A stretch of 17,253 nucleotides of DNA from Flavobacteriales bacterium UBA2104 (GTDB lineage: Bacteria > Bacteroidota > Bacteroidia > Flavobacteriales_D > Crocinitomicaceae), in assembly GCA_002331485.1 (NCBI GenBank), contig DCYS01000008.1:1-17253 (forward strand), read 5' to 3'. A program made the position numbers and the translations under genes. Each line of letters begins with the position of its first letter. Position 1 is the first letter of the stretch. The notes below the pieces were generated by a model that saw only the letters and a program-made list of their open reading frames with translations, did no database searches and was not told the origin of the DNA. Below are positions 1 to 8,863 of the stretch, in pieces.

Positions 1-1158
1 AGGGTCAACTTGAGCGATCGCATTTTCTTCAGTTAACTTAGGAGTTGAGGAGTCCTCTTCCTCCAGTGCTTTGATCTCTTGATCAAGTTTATCGATAGTG
101 TTTTCAAGTACTTCAGCTTTCTGTTCTTTTTCAGGAGTTGAACCATTTTCATCGATGTCATTCTGAGTATTCTCCAGTTCATTCTGGAGTTGCTCTTTGG
201 TTTGCTGTTTACGCTGAGCAATATCTTCGTTAGAAGCTTCACCGTTTTGAAGTTTTTCTTCTAGATCGGCAATACCAGCTTCATAATCAGGATCAACTTG
301 AGCAATTACATTCTCTTCTGTTAATTCAGGAGTAGAGGAGTCCTCTTCTTCCAGTTCCTTGATCTCTTGATCTATGGATTTCATAGCATTTTCAAGAGCT
401 TCTGCTTTTTTAATATTCTCATCCGTAATCCCATTTTCGGCTATATCATCTTGAACATTATCGAGTTCTTCTGAAAGCTTAGTCTTAACCTGATCTTTTC
501 GCTCTTTGACCTCTTCCTTACTCACTTTACCTTTTTGAAGTTTTTTCTCAAGCTTTTTAATGTCTTTTTCATAATCAGGATCAACTTGAGCTATGGTTTC
601 TGTTTCTGTTAACTCAGGAGTAGAGGAGTCTTCTTCTTCCAATGCTTTGATCTCTTGATCTAGCTTATCAATTGTGTTTTCAAGTACTTCAGCTTTTTGC
701 TCTTTTTCAGGAGTTGAACCGTTTTCATCGATGTCATTCTGAGTATTCTCTAGTTCTTTTTGAAGTTGCTCTCTAGTTTGCTCTTTACGCTGAGCTATTT
801 CTTCATTAGAAGCTTCACCGCTATCCTGTTTTTCTTCAAGATCAGCAATATCAGCTTCATAATCAGGGTCAACTTGAGCAATCGCATTCTCTTCTGTTAA
901 TTCAGGAGTAGAGGAGTCCTCTTCTTCCAGTGCTCTTATCTCTTGATCAAGCTTATCGATAGTGTTTTCAAGTATTTCAGCTTTCTGTTCTTTTTCAGGA
1001 GTTGAACCATTTTCATCGATGTCATTCTTAGTATTCTCTAGTTCTTTTTGGAGTTGCTCTTTAGTTTGCTGTTTACGCTGAGCAATTTCCTCATTAGTCG
1101 CTTCACCATTTTGTTGTTTTTCTTCGAGATCGGCAATATCAACTTCATATAGTGGGTC
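1..1158 (-). repeat. Tandem 288-bp (96-residue) coding repeats, four full units plus the start of a fifth
   Basis: Within the long exported protein, units begin with an Asp-Pro pair (usually DPDYE) at 1158, 870, 582 and 294, and a fifth begins at 6. Each unit is exactly 288 bp, so reading frame and heptad phase are kept. Shared landmarks are DIADLEEK near the start, a Gln/Glu/Lys-rich helix, NDIDENGSTPEKEQKAE in the middle, then DQEIKALEEEDSSTPELTEE and IAQV at the end. Units 1, 2 and 4 are nearly identical. Unit 3 differs through its first two thirds but has the same ending. Each unit reads as two or three amphipathic helices broken by short Gly/Ser/Thr/Pro turns, so a repeated helical hairpin or rod is likely. 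The array continues off the left edge. Confidence 0.95.
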
Positions 1159-3588
1159 GAGTTCCTTCAGGATTTCTTGCTCTGTATAAGTTTTATTATT
1201 TGATTCAGAAGAATTGTTTTCATTTGAAGCCGTCAGGTCGATATTGTTTTCCTCTGCTAATTCTTGAGTCTTTTGATTCTGGGCGTCAAATGAAGCTTCC
1301 AGGTCCTCTGATTGCTTCATTATTTCTTCATCGTCAGGTAGATCTTCTCTTTTTTCTGTAGCTGAAACCTGATTAGCAAGTGATTTCTGATTTTCAAGTT
1401 CCTCTTTCTCTTTGAGTTGATTACTGGCATAATCGATCTCATTATTTATGTCAGATAAACTGTTTTGAGCAGACCTGAGTTCCATTTCGATATCTTCCTT
1501 CTTTCGTCTAGGGGCGTCTTCCAATCTTTTCTTGATCTCAGCAATTTCTTCCTCTTTCTTGGAACGTTGTTCTTCCAATTGTCTTTTTCTGATCTCGACT
1601 TTTTCTAATTCCTCAAGTTTTTCATTGATCTCCGTCAGGTATTCGAATTTAGGATCCAGTCGGGTTTCACTTTTCAATTCTTCTGCGACGAAATCCTTAT
1701 GATTATTCAATGCCTGCAGTAATTCTTCACTATTGTCAAGATCAAGAGGTTTTAATTCATTATTCAATGCTTTCGCTCTGTAGAGTTTTTCTTCTGTTTC
1801 TTTGAGATCATTTTCGAAAAACTCAAGTAATACCTTGGCTTCAGCCATCTCGTCTCTTTTTCGCTCGGCGGCCTTCAAAGCATCATTAGATCGTTTTAAA
1901 AAGCGCTCTTTTTCAACCAGATCGTCTGTTTGTTTGGCAAGTTCAGATAGAGAATCAGCAAGATTGAGTTTTTCATCAATGAATTCATTTCCATTGGCGA
2001 GAACAGTCTTCGCCTTGTTCATTTCTAGCTTCGTATTTTCTAATCGCTTAGATAGGTCGTCAACTTTACGCTGTACTAGATCTTTGATCTCACTATTAGA
2101 GAAATCCTGTAATCCAACCTTGGCCAAAAGTTTACGCTGTTCCCTTAAGTCATCTAAAGAGTCAAGATCGTAAGAGTCTTTGTTAACGTTCATTTTTGAC
2201 TTCTGCTCAATAACTTCAGCAAGAATTGCCTGAGGGTTTTCGAATTCTTCATCAAACAAGTTTTCAACGAGTATGATCTCGTTCCCTTCTTGAGTGGTTT
2301 CTATTATTTTCTGCTTAAGTGGTCTAAATTCTTTTAAGTAGGGGAGGTCTATTTTTTGTTTATAAATAGCTTCCTTGCCCGCAACATTCATGGTAAACTC
2401 ATATTCTCCACCTTTTGGTAAATTGATAAGGTAATCTCCTTTATCCGTAGTTCTGAAAGTACCCATATCTTTTCCGCTGGCATCTGTAATACTAACTTCG
2501 AGATCAGTTTCACCAGGATCAATTGTAGACTTGAACTGTCCTTTCAAAATTACCATTTGAATAGGAAAGCGTTCTACTCTTACCGAATAAACGTGCACTT
2601 TATCCGACTCACTTTCTCTCTGTGAAGCGAAATAAGCATACTTATCTAATGAATCAACAATATAGAGTAGATCATTATCTGGAGAGGATATAGAGATGTC
2701 CATATTCTCAGGTTCTCCAAACAAACTTGATTCCGGGTCATATACGCTGCGGAAGACATCATATCCTCCCATACTGTTGTGACCTTTCGAACAGAAATAA
2801 AGGTAACGACCTCCTGGATGCATGTAAGGATAATCTTCGTCATATCGCGTGTTTACATTACCTTGGACACGTTGTTCTTTTGACCAGGAACCATCTGGCA
2901 ATCTCCTTCTCCTGTAAATATCTTTGTTATCACCATTGTCTCCATAACTTGAATAGAAGATGACATCTGAATTCGCAGGGAAATGAATCAATGGTATATG
3001 ATTTCGTTTTTTATCTTCTTTATTCTGAAATTCCTCAGTCACGATCAGTTCTCCACCAATGTTACTCAGGTCATAGATCCTAAAGAAGTTGTCACGACCG
3101 ATCAATTGTTTATTGAGTACAACGGTTTCAGAAATATTCGCCATTAACGATTTACCATTTTTACACATCTCTATTTGACGGTCTACATCTAGCTCTTTAA
3201 TTGCATTTGAACCTGCTTTTGACTTATAGAGCCTATAGTTTTTAATGGCTTTATCAAACTGAAAAGTTAGGTGATAGGCTTTACCCAAATAATAGAATGC
3301 CTCATCGTCTACTTCCTGTGATTTGGTTACCGCAAAATTCAAATATCTAAACGCTTTCTTTTTTTCATCCGAATTGAACAACAAACATGTTCCGTATTTA
3401 TAGTTGTAATTTGGATTTCTAGGTTCAAGAGATAACAAGCGTAAATAAAGCGGTGTAGCCTTTATGAATTCCTCATTTCTAAAGTGTTTTTCTGCCTCTT
3501 TTTCAACATCTTCTTTTGTATCTTGGGCATAGATCGATCCTACTCCGATTAGGAGCATAACAATTACGATATGTAGTCTTAACCACAT
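1..3588 (-). CDS. Exported PorE-like TPR/beta-propeller protein with long coiled coil and 96-residue tandem repeats (C-terminus outside window)
   Basis: The reading frame is open from the ATG at 3588 to the left edge, giving 1196 visible residues with no stop. Residues 1-21 are a signal peptide (hydrophobic core, cleavage likely after SIYA; no lipobox Cys). Residues 25-130 look like TPR helices. Residues 195-330 carry PD40/WD40-like propeller blades, clearest near 250-280 (YPYMHPGGRYLYFCS, then GGYDVFR). Residues 345-415 resemble a carboxypeptidase-regulatory-like domain (TDKGDYLINLPKGGEYEF). This order matches PorE, a periplasmic protein of the type IX secretion/gliding machinery, and many Bacteroidota OmpA-family proteins. 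At residues 435-450, where an OmpA domain usually begins, the sequence (EIILVENLFDEEFEN) instead passes into a Glu/Lys/Leu-rich coiled coil, then from residue 811 into 96-residue repeats. Last visible gene of the minus operon, 44 nt after plsY. The periplasmic or surface location and any link to secretion are inference. An OmpA or other anchor may lie beyond the edge. Confidence 0.85.
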   Translation of the reverse strand, partial: MWLRLHIVIVMLLIGVGSIYAQDTKEDVEKEAEKHFRNEEFIKATPLYLRLLSLEPRNPNYNYKYGTCLLFNSDEKKKAFRYLNFAVTKSQEVDDEAFYYLGKAYHLTFQFDKAIKNYRLYKSKAGSNAIKELDVDRQIEMCKNGKSLMANISETVVLNKQLIGRDNFFRIYDLSNIGGELIVTEEFQNKEDKKRNHIPLIHFPANSDVIFYSSYGDNGDNKDIYRRRRLPDGSWSKEQRVQGNVNTRYDEDYPYMHPGGRYLYFCSKGHNSMGGYDVFRSVYDPESSLFGEPENMDISISSPDNDLLYIVDSLDKYAYFASQRESESDKVHVYSVRVERFPIQMVILKGQFKSTIDPGETDLEVSITDASGKDMGTFRTTDKGDYLINLPKGGEYEFTMNVAGKEAIYKQKIDLPYLKEFRPLKQKIIETTQEGNEIILVENLFDEEFENPQAILAEVIEQKSKMNVNKDSYDLDSLDDLREQRKLLAKVGLQDFSNSEIKDLVQRKVDDLSKRLENTKLEMNKAKTVLANGNEFIDEKLNLADSLSELAKQTDDLVEKERFLKRSNDALKAAERKRDEMAEAKVLLEFFENDLKETEEKLYRAKALNNELKPLDLDNSEELLQALNNHKDFVAEELKSETRLDPKFEYLTEINEKLEELEKVEIRKRQLEEQRSKKEEEIAEIKKRLEDAPRRKKEDIEMELRSAQNSLSDINNEIDYASNQLKEKEELENQKSLANQVSATEKREDLPDDEEIMKQSEDLEASFDAQNQKTQELAEENNIDLTASNENNSSESNNKTYTEQEILKELDPLYEVDIADLEEKQQNGEATNEEIAQRKQQTKEQLQKELENTKNDIDENGSTPEKEQKAEILENTIDKLDQEIRALEEEDSSTPELTEENAIAQVDPDYEADIADLEEKQDSGEASNEEIAQRKEQTREQLQKELENTQNDIDENGSTPEKEQKAEVLENTIDKLDQEIKALEEEDSSTPELTETETIAQVDPDYEKDIKKLEKKLQKGKVSKEEVKERKDQVKTKLSEELDNVQDDIAENGITDENIKKAEALENAMKSIDQEIKELEEEDSSTPELTEENVIAQVDPDYEAGIADLEEKLQNGEASNEDIAQRKQQTKEQLQNELENTQNDIDENGSTPEKEQKAEVLENTIDKLDQEIKALEEEDSSTPKLTEENAIAQVDP

Positions 3589-3632
3589 TTAATTACTATC
3601 AGATCAATACGTTTTGTTACCGTTTTGTACGT

Positions 3633-4253
3633 CTACTTCTTAAAAAGGTTCATTTTATTTTCGTTCCCTTGAAGTAACCGTTTTATGTTTTTGTGGTGAG
3701 CGGCAATCACAGCAACTCCTAAAACTATACTAAAATATCGAAGTACGTCATTCTCGTTTTTAAATAAGAACTCTACAACTATCGGGAATGCAACAGAAGC
3801 TATAATAGCCCCTAATGAAACAAAGTTAGAGATAATGAAAACGATCAAGAATATACCCAAACAGACAAGGGCTGCAAGTGGTTGAAGTCCAATTATGATC
3901 CCTAAAGATGTTGCAACACCTTTTCCTCCATTGAATTGAGCAAATAAAGGAAAAATGTGACCAATAACTGCAGCAACGCCTCCAATGATCTTCAAGTGAA
4001 TCAAATGGTCTTCTTCCCATGAAAGTTCATAAATAAAAAAAGGAAGAAGAACGGCTAATGCTCCTTTGCAAACATCCACCAAAAGAACAGGAATACCAGC
4101 TTTTTTACCCAATACTCTGAAGGTATTTGTGGCGCCGGCATTCTTACTACCATGCTCTCGGACATCAATACCATATTTGATCTTCCCTACCCAAACAGCA
4201 GTAGGAATTGAACCCAATAGATATCCAATAATCGCTGTGATCACGTACTCCAT
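3633..4253 (-). CDS. plsY: Glycerol-3-phosphate acyltransferase PlsY
   Basis: This inner-membrane enzyme transfers an acyl group from acyl-phosphate to sn-glycerol-3-phosphate, the first step of phospholipid synthesis. The 206 residues fit the family's usual length. All three family motifs are present: GSIPTAVWVG (14-23), HGSKNAGATNTFR (34-46) with the Ser/Asn/Gly phosphate-binding residues, and GHIFPLFAQFNGGKGVAT (98-115) with the conserved His and GGKGVAT. Hydrophobic segments near 3-22, 53-73, 88-105, 117-145 and 145-185 agree with a five- to seven-pass membrane protein. The C-terminal HHKNIKRLLQGNENK is also typical. The start lies 7 nt after the stop of the large exported protein, so the two are probably cotranscribed. 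Confidence 0.96.
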   Translation of the reverse strand: MEYVITAIIGYLLGSIPTAVWVGKIKYGIDVREHGSKNAGATNTFRVLGKKAGIPVLLVDVCKGALAVLLPFFIYELSWEEDHLIHLKIIGGVAAVIGHIFPLFAQFNGGKGVATSLGIIIGLQPLAALVCLGIFLIVFIISNFVSLGAIIASVAFPIVVEFLFKNENDVLRYFSIVLGVAVIAAHHKNIKRLLQGNENKMNLFKK

Positions 4254-4260
4254 ACGTTGC

Positions 4261-7200
4261 TTATTTAAATACTCTTAAGAACTGACTTTTATATGCCGAG
4301 TTGTTACTAATTTGGTACATGAAGTCTTTAGCCTTTTTCTTATCTGACTTTAACTCTTTCGTAGTTTCATTGAAATCTTTATCACTTGAAAGAATATTCA
4401 ACGTACCATCTTTTCTGTAGTCGTAATCGAAGAAGTACAAATATGCACCAGGTACATCCATTAATAGTCCCATTCTATCTCCAACGGCTGTTCTTTGTTG
4501 AGCAAATAATTTAACCGGGACATATTTCATAACAGGTTCCCCGAATATATTAACTATGGCAGCCTGATCTGTTGAAGATTTTAGTCCTCTTTGTTGATCA
4601 CCAAACTCTTCGTATGAAACAAGTCTTAAACCAGTAAATACTATTTTGTCTTCCATCGGTTTTGGAACATTTTTAAACTCTTTTTTCAACGTGTAATCGG
4701 ATTTGATCTTATCTGCGGTTTTTCTGTCAACCCATTCAACTAAGGCTTGCTCAAGTGTAGTTGAACTGAAATCCGCATCATTCAGTCCTTCGATCTCAAC
4801 GATCTTTTCTCCAATATCTTCAAATGATTTATTATCCACAGGTGCAGTAATAGCCAATGTAACATTTAAGTTAGTTTCACCTTTTTCTTGATTATAGTTG
4901 GCCACACCAACAGCTTCCGTTTTGAAAGATGGTCCATAATCCATTCCTAGGTCAATTTTCCCATCTCCGTTTAATGAGCAAGAAGATGTATGAAGTGAAA
5001 TGTAATTTCCTTTCGCTCCTCGATTGACCAATTTTTCTTTACTCGCAATTTGATATTCTTTTGCATTCGCATCATATTGCAAATACCCTGAAGAAGTGAT
5101 CACCACCGGGTCACTTTCCTGGACCATCGAACTTAAGAATGTTGGGTATAAGCGAACACTATCCATGACTTTTGAATTTCTCCATACAATTCCGGCAGAA
5201 ATACTATTTCCATCCAGATCTTTCATATCAGTGGAAACTGGTATCTGAATATTTTCTTTGTCAATATCTGTGCTAAATGCCATCCAATTTCGCTCAAACT
5301 TTTCACATTCATGATTTATTCGAGTAGCACCATCAAAGTGTAGCAGTGGATTCGAGGCTCTAAGAGATACATCACCATAAAAATCGAATTGTCGACTTAG
5401 TTTAAAAGTATCTTCTTTGGGAACTGACCCGGAGGCTTTTGTTTGGTATGAAGTGTCAAGGGTGATCTCATCCATATGTATTGTATATCCCTTTCCATCG
5501 ATCTCAGAATACAAGTAATCACCTTCAGCTGTGTAAGCTCTTCTAGCAGTGATCTCCGCATGAACATTTGTCATTTTATGGTATTTCGTAATAAAGTTCG
5601 CTACGATCTCAGCGTTATCAAACGGATCCATCTTTGCTTTTTTACGAATGGTTACCTTCATACTATCGGGGAAAATTCTAGCGTCTGCAACTTCTATATA
5701 TTCAGTTTCGGAGCAATAGATAGTTTTTTCCTTGAGGCTAAATCTAGCTTTAGGAGATCTAAACTGAAGTGAATCCTGTTTAGGATGAATTGAGAAGAAG
5801 TTTGGTCCTACGAGATCCATATTTCCTTCTATCTCCATATCGTCGGAGTCGTTTTTCTCTAATGTCATCTCATCGCTATCCATGAGCCAAGTGAACTGAT
5901 CAATTTTACAGATGTATTGGTTCAGTGGGAACTCAACAGTTGATTCTCCATCATTAGACTTGAATACTCCTTTTCGATCTTTAAAACTGATATCTCCGTT
6001 CACATTTTCTGTTTTAAATGCGAGAGGATCCTCAGTTTGTCCTTCGTCCATGAATTTATTTTCCAAATTGAAGGAGCAAGTATCTGCTTGCATGTCCCAC
6101 CGTGTATATTTGAAGTTTTCCGACATAGTTTTTGCTCCCTTGAGTTTCATTAGCCCGCTTCCACGCATACCAGATTCACGGATGGTTGTTGTACCTCTTA
6201 GTTTAGCTTCATCATTGAAAAACGAAATAAGTTCGTTGTTCGATCTTGCTTTCAAAACTTTAGAACGAGGGATAAATGTAATGTATGCATCCGGCCCTAC
6301 AGCATCAGGATACTGCGTACCTTCCTCCTGTGGACGGTTTTCAAATTCAGCTACCCCAACTGTTGAATCAGGTAAAAATGTAAAGAGTCGTTTAGATCTA
6401 GAAGTAGAATTAATGAAGTCGATCACCCCAGATCCTTGAAGACCATTATTAGATAATAAGATCTTATTTTCGTATTTAGCTTCAGTACCGTAGAAAGTAT
6501 AACCATTATCCGGTGCTTTCTGTGAGAATCCAAGAGAATAATCCGGCATTAACTTAAGCGAGTCCTTCATTGGAGGGAATATTCCTGCTGAGATCAATGT
6601 CCCTCCAAAACGTTGAAGTGTATCATTAAATGTTAGCAGACTATCAAATTCGAATGGATCTATTTCAAAATAAAAACGTTCCTTCTCATATGCTCCAAGG
6701 TGTATTTGCTTGTTGTCGTAGAAGACTTTTGTTTTCTCTTTTGAAATAAGTTTTGGATAGTTCCCAAATGAACCATCTAATCCTGAACGGTTTTCAATGT
6801 CATCTACAAGCAACTCACCCTTAACACCAGCAATAACTGATTGAAGAGGAATCAATCTTCGACCATGTTCTTCTTTCAAAGGAATAGCTCTAAAATAGGC
6901 CATATCAGATTCTAAAATATTGAAACCGTTTTTCTCATAACTGTAATTCCCGTCATTGAGTTTAACCTCCCAACGACCACTGTTGATCCATCCAGTAAAG
7001 TCAATTGATCGATTCTTTTTGATGACTACTTTATCTTCGTCAGGATAAATAGATGTCCTCTTGGAGTCTGAAATTGGAATTCGATCTACAGCTTGCATTT
7101 TCATCTCAAGACTTCCAAGATCAAGAACTCCATATTTGTCTAATTTCGCCCTTTCTGCATTTCGCTCTCTGATCTGTTGTTGTCTTTTCTGGGCATTCGG

Positions 7201-8859
7201 ATCATCTTTTAATTGATCCATACGTATTGGTGAGAGGTCAGATGCGAACGAGATGTTGTCATAATCACTTTTTCCGGCTTTTGCTTTAACGAAATGGATA
7301 GTTTTTGGAGTTACAGTTACTATACCTGCTTCAGTATCATAGGCAATGAAACCTTGGGTTGCAAGGTCAAGTAATCTTGGTTTAGCCTGAGTAATGGTGA
7401 AATTCAGTGCTGTAGCTGCTTTTCCTTCTTCCATTGTGAATCTATCGTACTTATATGCATAATTGTACAGGGACACAAGAGGATGAGTAGCAGCCATCCC
7501 TTGCATTTCCTGATACAATCGCTCATCGTAATAATCAAATGATTCAAACCGAGCTGTTCTTTGTTGTTCAGATGTTGAGAAGTTATATCCAAGTATTAAT
7601 TCCGGAGAATCTCGTCTCCATGTTATTTGCTCAACATACATATCGAGCGCATGATAAGAATTCACGAAAGGAGCTTGAGACATTCCTGAGCTACCTCGGG
7701 TAAACTGTAATTCTTGATCTTTAATATTATAAACGACGTTCAAACCAGAATGAGTAATTGAATCTTCTAATCCAAGTTTCATCGTAAATGCACCTGATGG
7801 AGCTCTAAGCTGCTCTTCAGAAATTCGAACTTGACCGGAACGCGTTGTTACAAATGGTTCTCCCTTTCTGTAGAAAGTTAATACTGCTGGAGTCTTAGAA
7901 TTTCCTACCCCAACAAATTCTCCTCCTTCTAAAGAGAATCCTCCTTCATAATCAACATCTTCGATTATATTCTTGATCTCAAAGCCTGCCTTGTACGATG
8001 AGAACTGCGGGTATGGTAAGTCGATTGAGGAGTTCACAGCTCCTTTTTTGGCTCTATCACTTATTTTTCCTGAGATCTCTTGTTCGAAATACGGTGTAGT
8101 GATCCATGTACTATCACAAGAAAAGTTAGTAGATCTTAACGAAACTCGATAATTACCTATTCTTGCAAACGTCTTATCTTTAGGTAGACCTACTTTCTCC
8201 CAATAAAATTTTCCGTTTTTTCCTTCCCAGCGTTGGCGTGCTAGATCAACTGTTCCGGTAGTTCCTTCCACTTTGACTGAGTCAGAATACTTTGCTTCTT
8301 TCTTACCAGCACCCCTGTTGATCGTTTTACACATTAATGTTGTGTTCTCGAATTTAATGAAAGCAGTCTTATCATATTCAAACTTGTATTTACCACCTCT
8401 ACAGATCCAAACGAAATTCGGGTCGACAGCAACAATATCTTCTGAAAAAAATCGACCTGAAACTTCAATAAACTCTCTGAATCTTCTTGGATTTCTTTGA
8501 TCCAATAGTTGATCTAACGATTCATGCCATGCCTCATAACTTTCTTTAGATTGATTCTTTTTTACTAAAGAGTACATCGAGAAAACATAGTTGTACACTT
8601 CTGGAAATGCACGATGCCTCTTTTCGATCATCATGTTGGAAGTACTAACCATTCTTTCGAAATAGTCATCAGGGAAATTACCTGGTACGGCTATCATCGG
8701 GGTCAATTTATTGTCGATGAAATCTGAAAGGTTTGTAGAAGTACTGGAGCGCATCAGTTTATCAAATTCTTTAATGAACTTCTCTCTGTTGTTTGAGAAT
8801 GTTTGTGACCAAGAAATAGAAACGCTCAGTACAATAATTAGTGTAAATAGGTATCGCAT
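4261..8859 (-). CDS. Very large exported protein of unknown function (1532 aa)
   Basis: I do not recognise the family with confidence. The start at 8859 gives a clear signal peptide (MRYLFTLIIVLSVSISWSQ, cleavage near residues 18-19) and no lipobox Cys, so the product should be periplasmic or exported. There is no further membrane helix. After an alpha-helical first 140 or so residues, most of the chain looks like alternating short beta-strands and turns. Phrases recur, such as SGLDGSFGNY, NGLQGSGVIDF and SGMRGSGLMKLKG near residues 715, 815 and 900, suggesting a long repetitive beta structure. A short basic/Gln-rich helix (KRQQQIRERNAERAKL, about 555-575) interrupts it. The last 200 residues look like a separate mixed domain ending in a Lys-rich tail. 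Only 4 nt separate it from prmA and 7 nt from plsY. No enzyme motif was seen. A scaffold, barrel-associated or lipid-transfer role would be speculation. Confidence 0.9.
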   Translation of the reverse strand: MRYLFTLIIVLSVSISWSQTFSNNREKFIKEFDKLMRSSTSTNLSDFIDNKLTPMIAVPGNFPDDYFERMVSTSNMMIEKRHRAFPEVYNYVFSMYSLVKKNQSKESYEAWHESLDQLLDQRNPRRFREFIEVSGRFFSEDIVAVDPNFVWICRGGKYKFEYDKTAFIKFENTTLMCKTINRGAGKKEAKYSDSVKVEGTTGTVDLARQRWEGKNGKFYWEKVGLPKDKTFARIGNYRVSLRSTNFSCDSTWITTPYFEQEISGKISDRAKKGAVNSSIDLPYPQFSSYKAGFEIKNIIEDVDYEGGFSLEGGEFVGVGNSKTPAVLTFYRKGEPFVTTRSGQVRISEEQLRAPSGAFTMKLGLEDSITHSGLNVVYNIKDQELQFTRGSSGMSQAPFVNSYHALDMYVEQITWRRDSPELILGYNFSTSEQQRTARFESFDYYDERLYQEMQGMAATHPLVSLYNYAYKYDRFTMEEGKAATALNFTITQAKPRLLDLATQGFIAYDTEAGIVTVTPKTIHFVKAKAGKSDYDNISFASDLSPIRMDQLKDDPNAQKRQQQIRERNAERAKLDKYGVLDLGSLEMKMQAVDRIPISDSKRTSIYPDEDKVVIKKNRSIDFTGWINSGRWEVKLNDGNYSYEKNGFNILESDMAYFRAIPLKEEHGRRLIPLQSVIAGVKGELLVDDIENRSGLDGSFGNYPKLISKEKTKVFYDNKQIHLGAYEKERFYFEIDPFEFDSLLTFNDTLQRFGGTLISAGIFPPMKDSLKLMPDYSLGFSQKAPDNGYTFYGTEAKYENKILLSNNGLQGSGVIDFINSTSRSKRLFTFLPDSTVGVAEFENRPQEEGTQYPDAVGPDAYITFIPRSKVLKARSNNELISFFNDEAKLRGTTTIRESGMRGSGLMKLKGAKTMSENFKYTRWDMQADTCSFNLENKFMDEGQTEDPLAFKTENVNGDISFKDRKGVFKSNDGESTVEFPLNQYICKIDQFTWLMDSDEMTLEKNDSDDMEIEGNMDLVGPNFFSIHPKQDSLQFRSPKARFSLKEKTIYCSETEYIEVADARIFPDSMKVTIRKKAKMDPFDNAEIVANFITKYHKMTNVHAEITARRAYTAEGDYLYSEIDGKGYTIHMDEITLDTSYQTKASGSVPKEDTFKLSRQFDFYGDVSLRASNPLLHFDGATRINHECEKFERNWMAFSTDIDKENIQIPVSTDMKDLDGNSISAGIVWRNSKVMDSVRLYPTFLSSMVQESDPVVITSSGYLQYDANAKEYQIASKEKLVNRGAKGNYISLHTSSCSLNGDGKIDLGMDYGPSFKTEAVGVANYNQEKGETNLNVTLAITAPVDNKSFEDIGEKIVEIEGLNDADFSSTTLEQALVEWVDRKTADKIKSDYTLKKEFKNVPKPMEDKIVFTGLRLVSYEEFGDQQRGLKSSTDQAAIVNIFGEPVMKYVPVKLFAQQRTAVGDRMGLLMDVPGAYLYFFDYDYRKDGTLNILSSDKDFNETTKELKSDKKKAKDFMYQISNNSAYKSQFLRVFK

Positions 8860-8863
8860 AATG

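Noticed and set aside
33..242. Open frames of 60-90 codons antisense to, or in other frames of, the repeat protein
   Set aside because: They overlap a strongly coding frame with known domains, have low-complexity Lys/Ser-rich translations caused by the repeat, and no independent support.
1802..2173. A 123-codon plus-strand open frame
   Set aside because: It is antisense to the coiled-coil region. Its Ser/Phe/Leu-rich translation is what Glu/Lys-rich coding DNA gives on the opposite strand.
5912..6439. A 175-codon plus-strand open frame inside the large exported protein
   Set aside because: It lies fully antisense to the 1532-residue frame, which has a signal peptide and fits the operon spacing. 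No domain was recognised in the antisense product.
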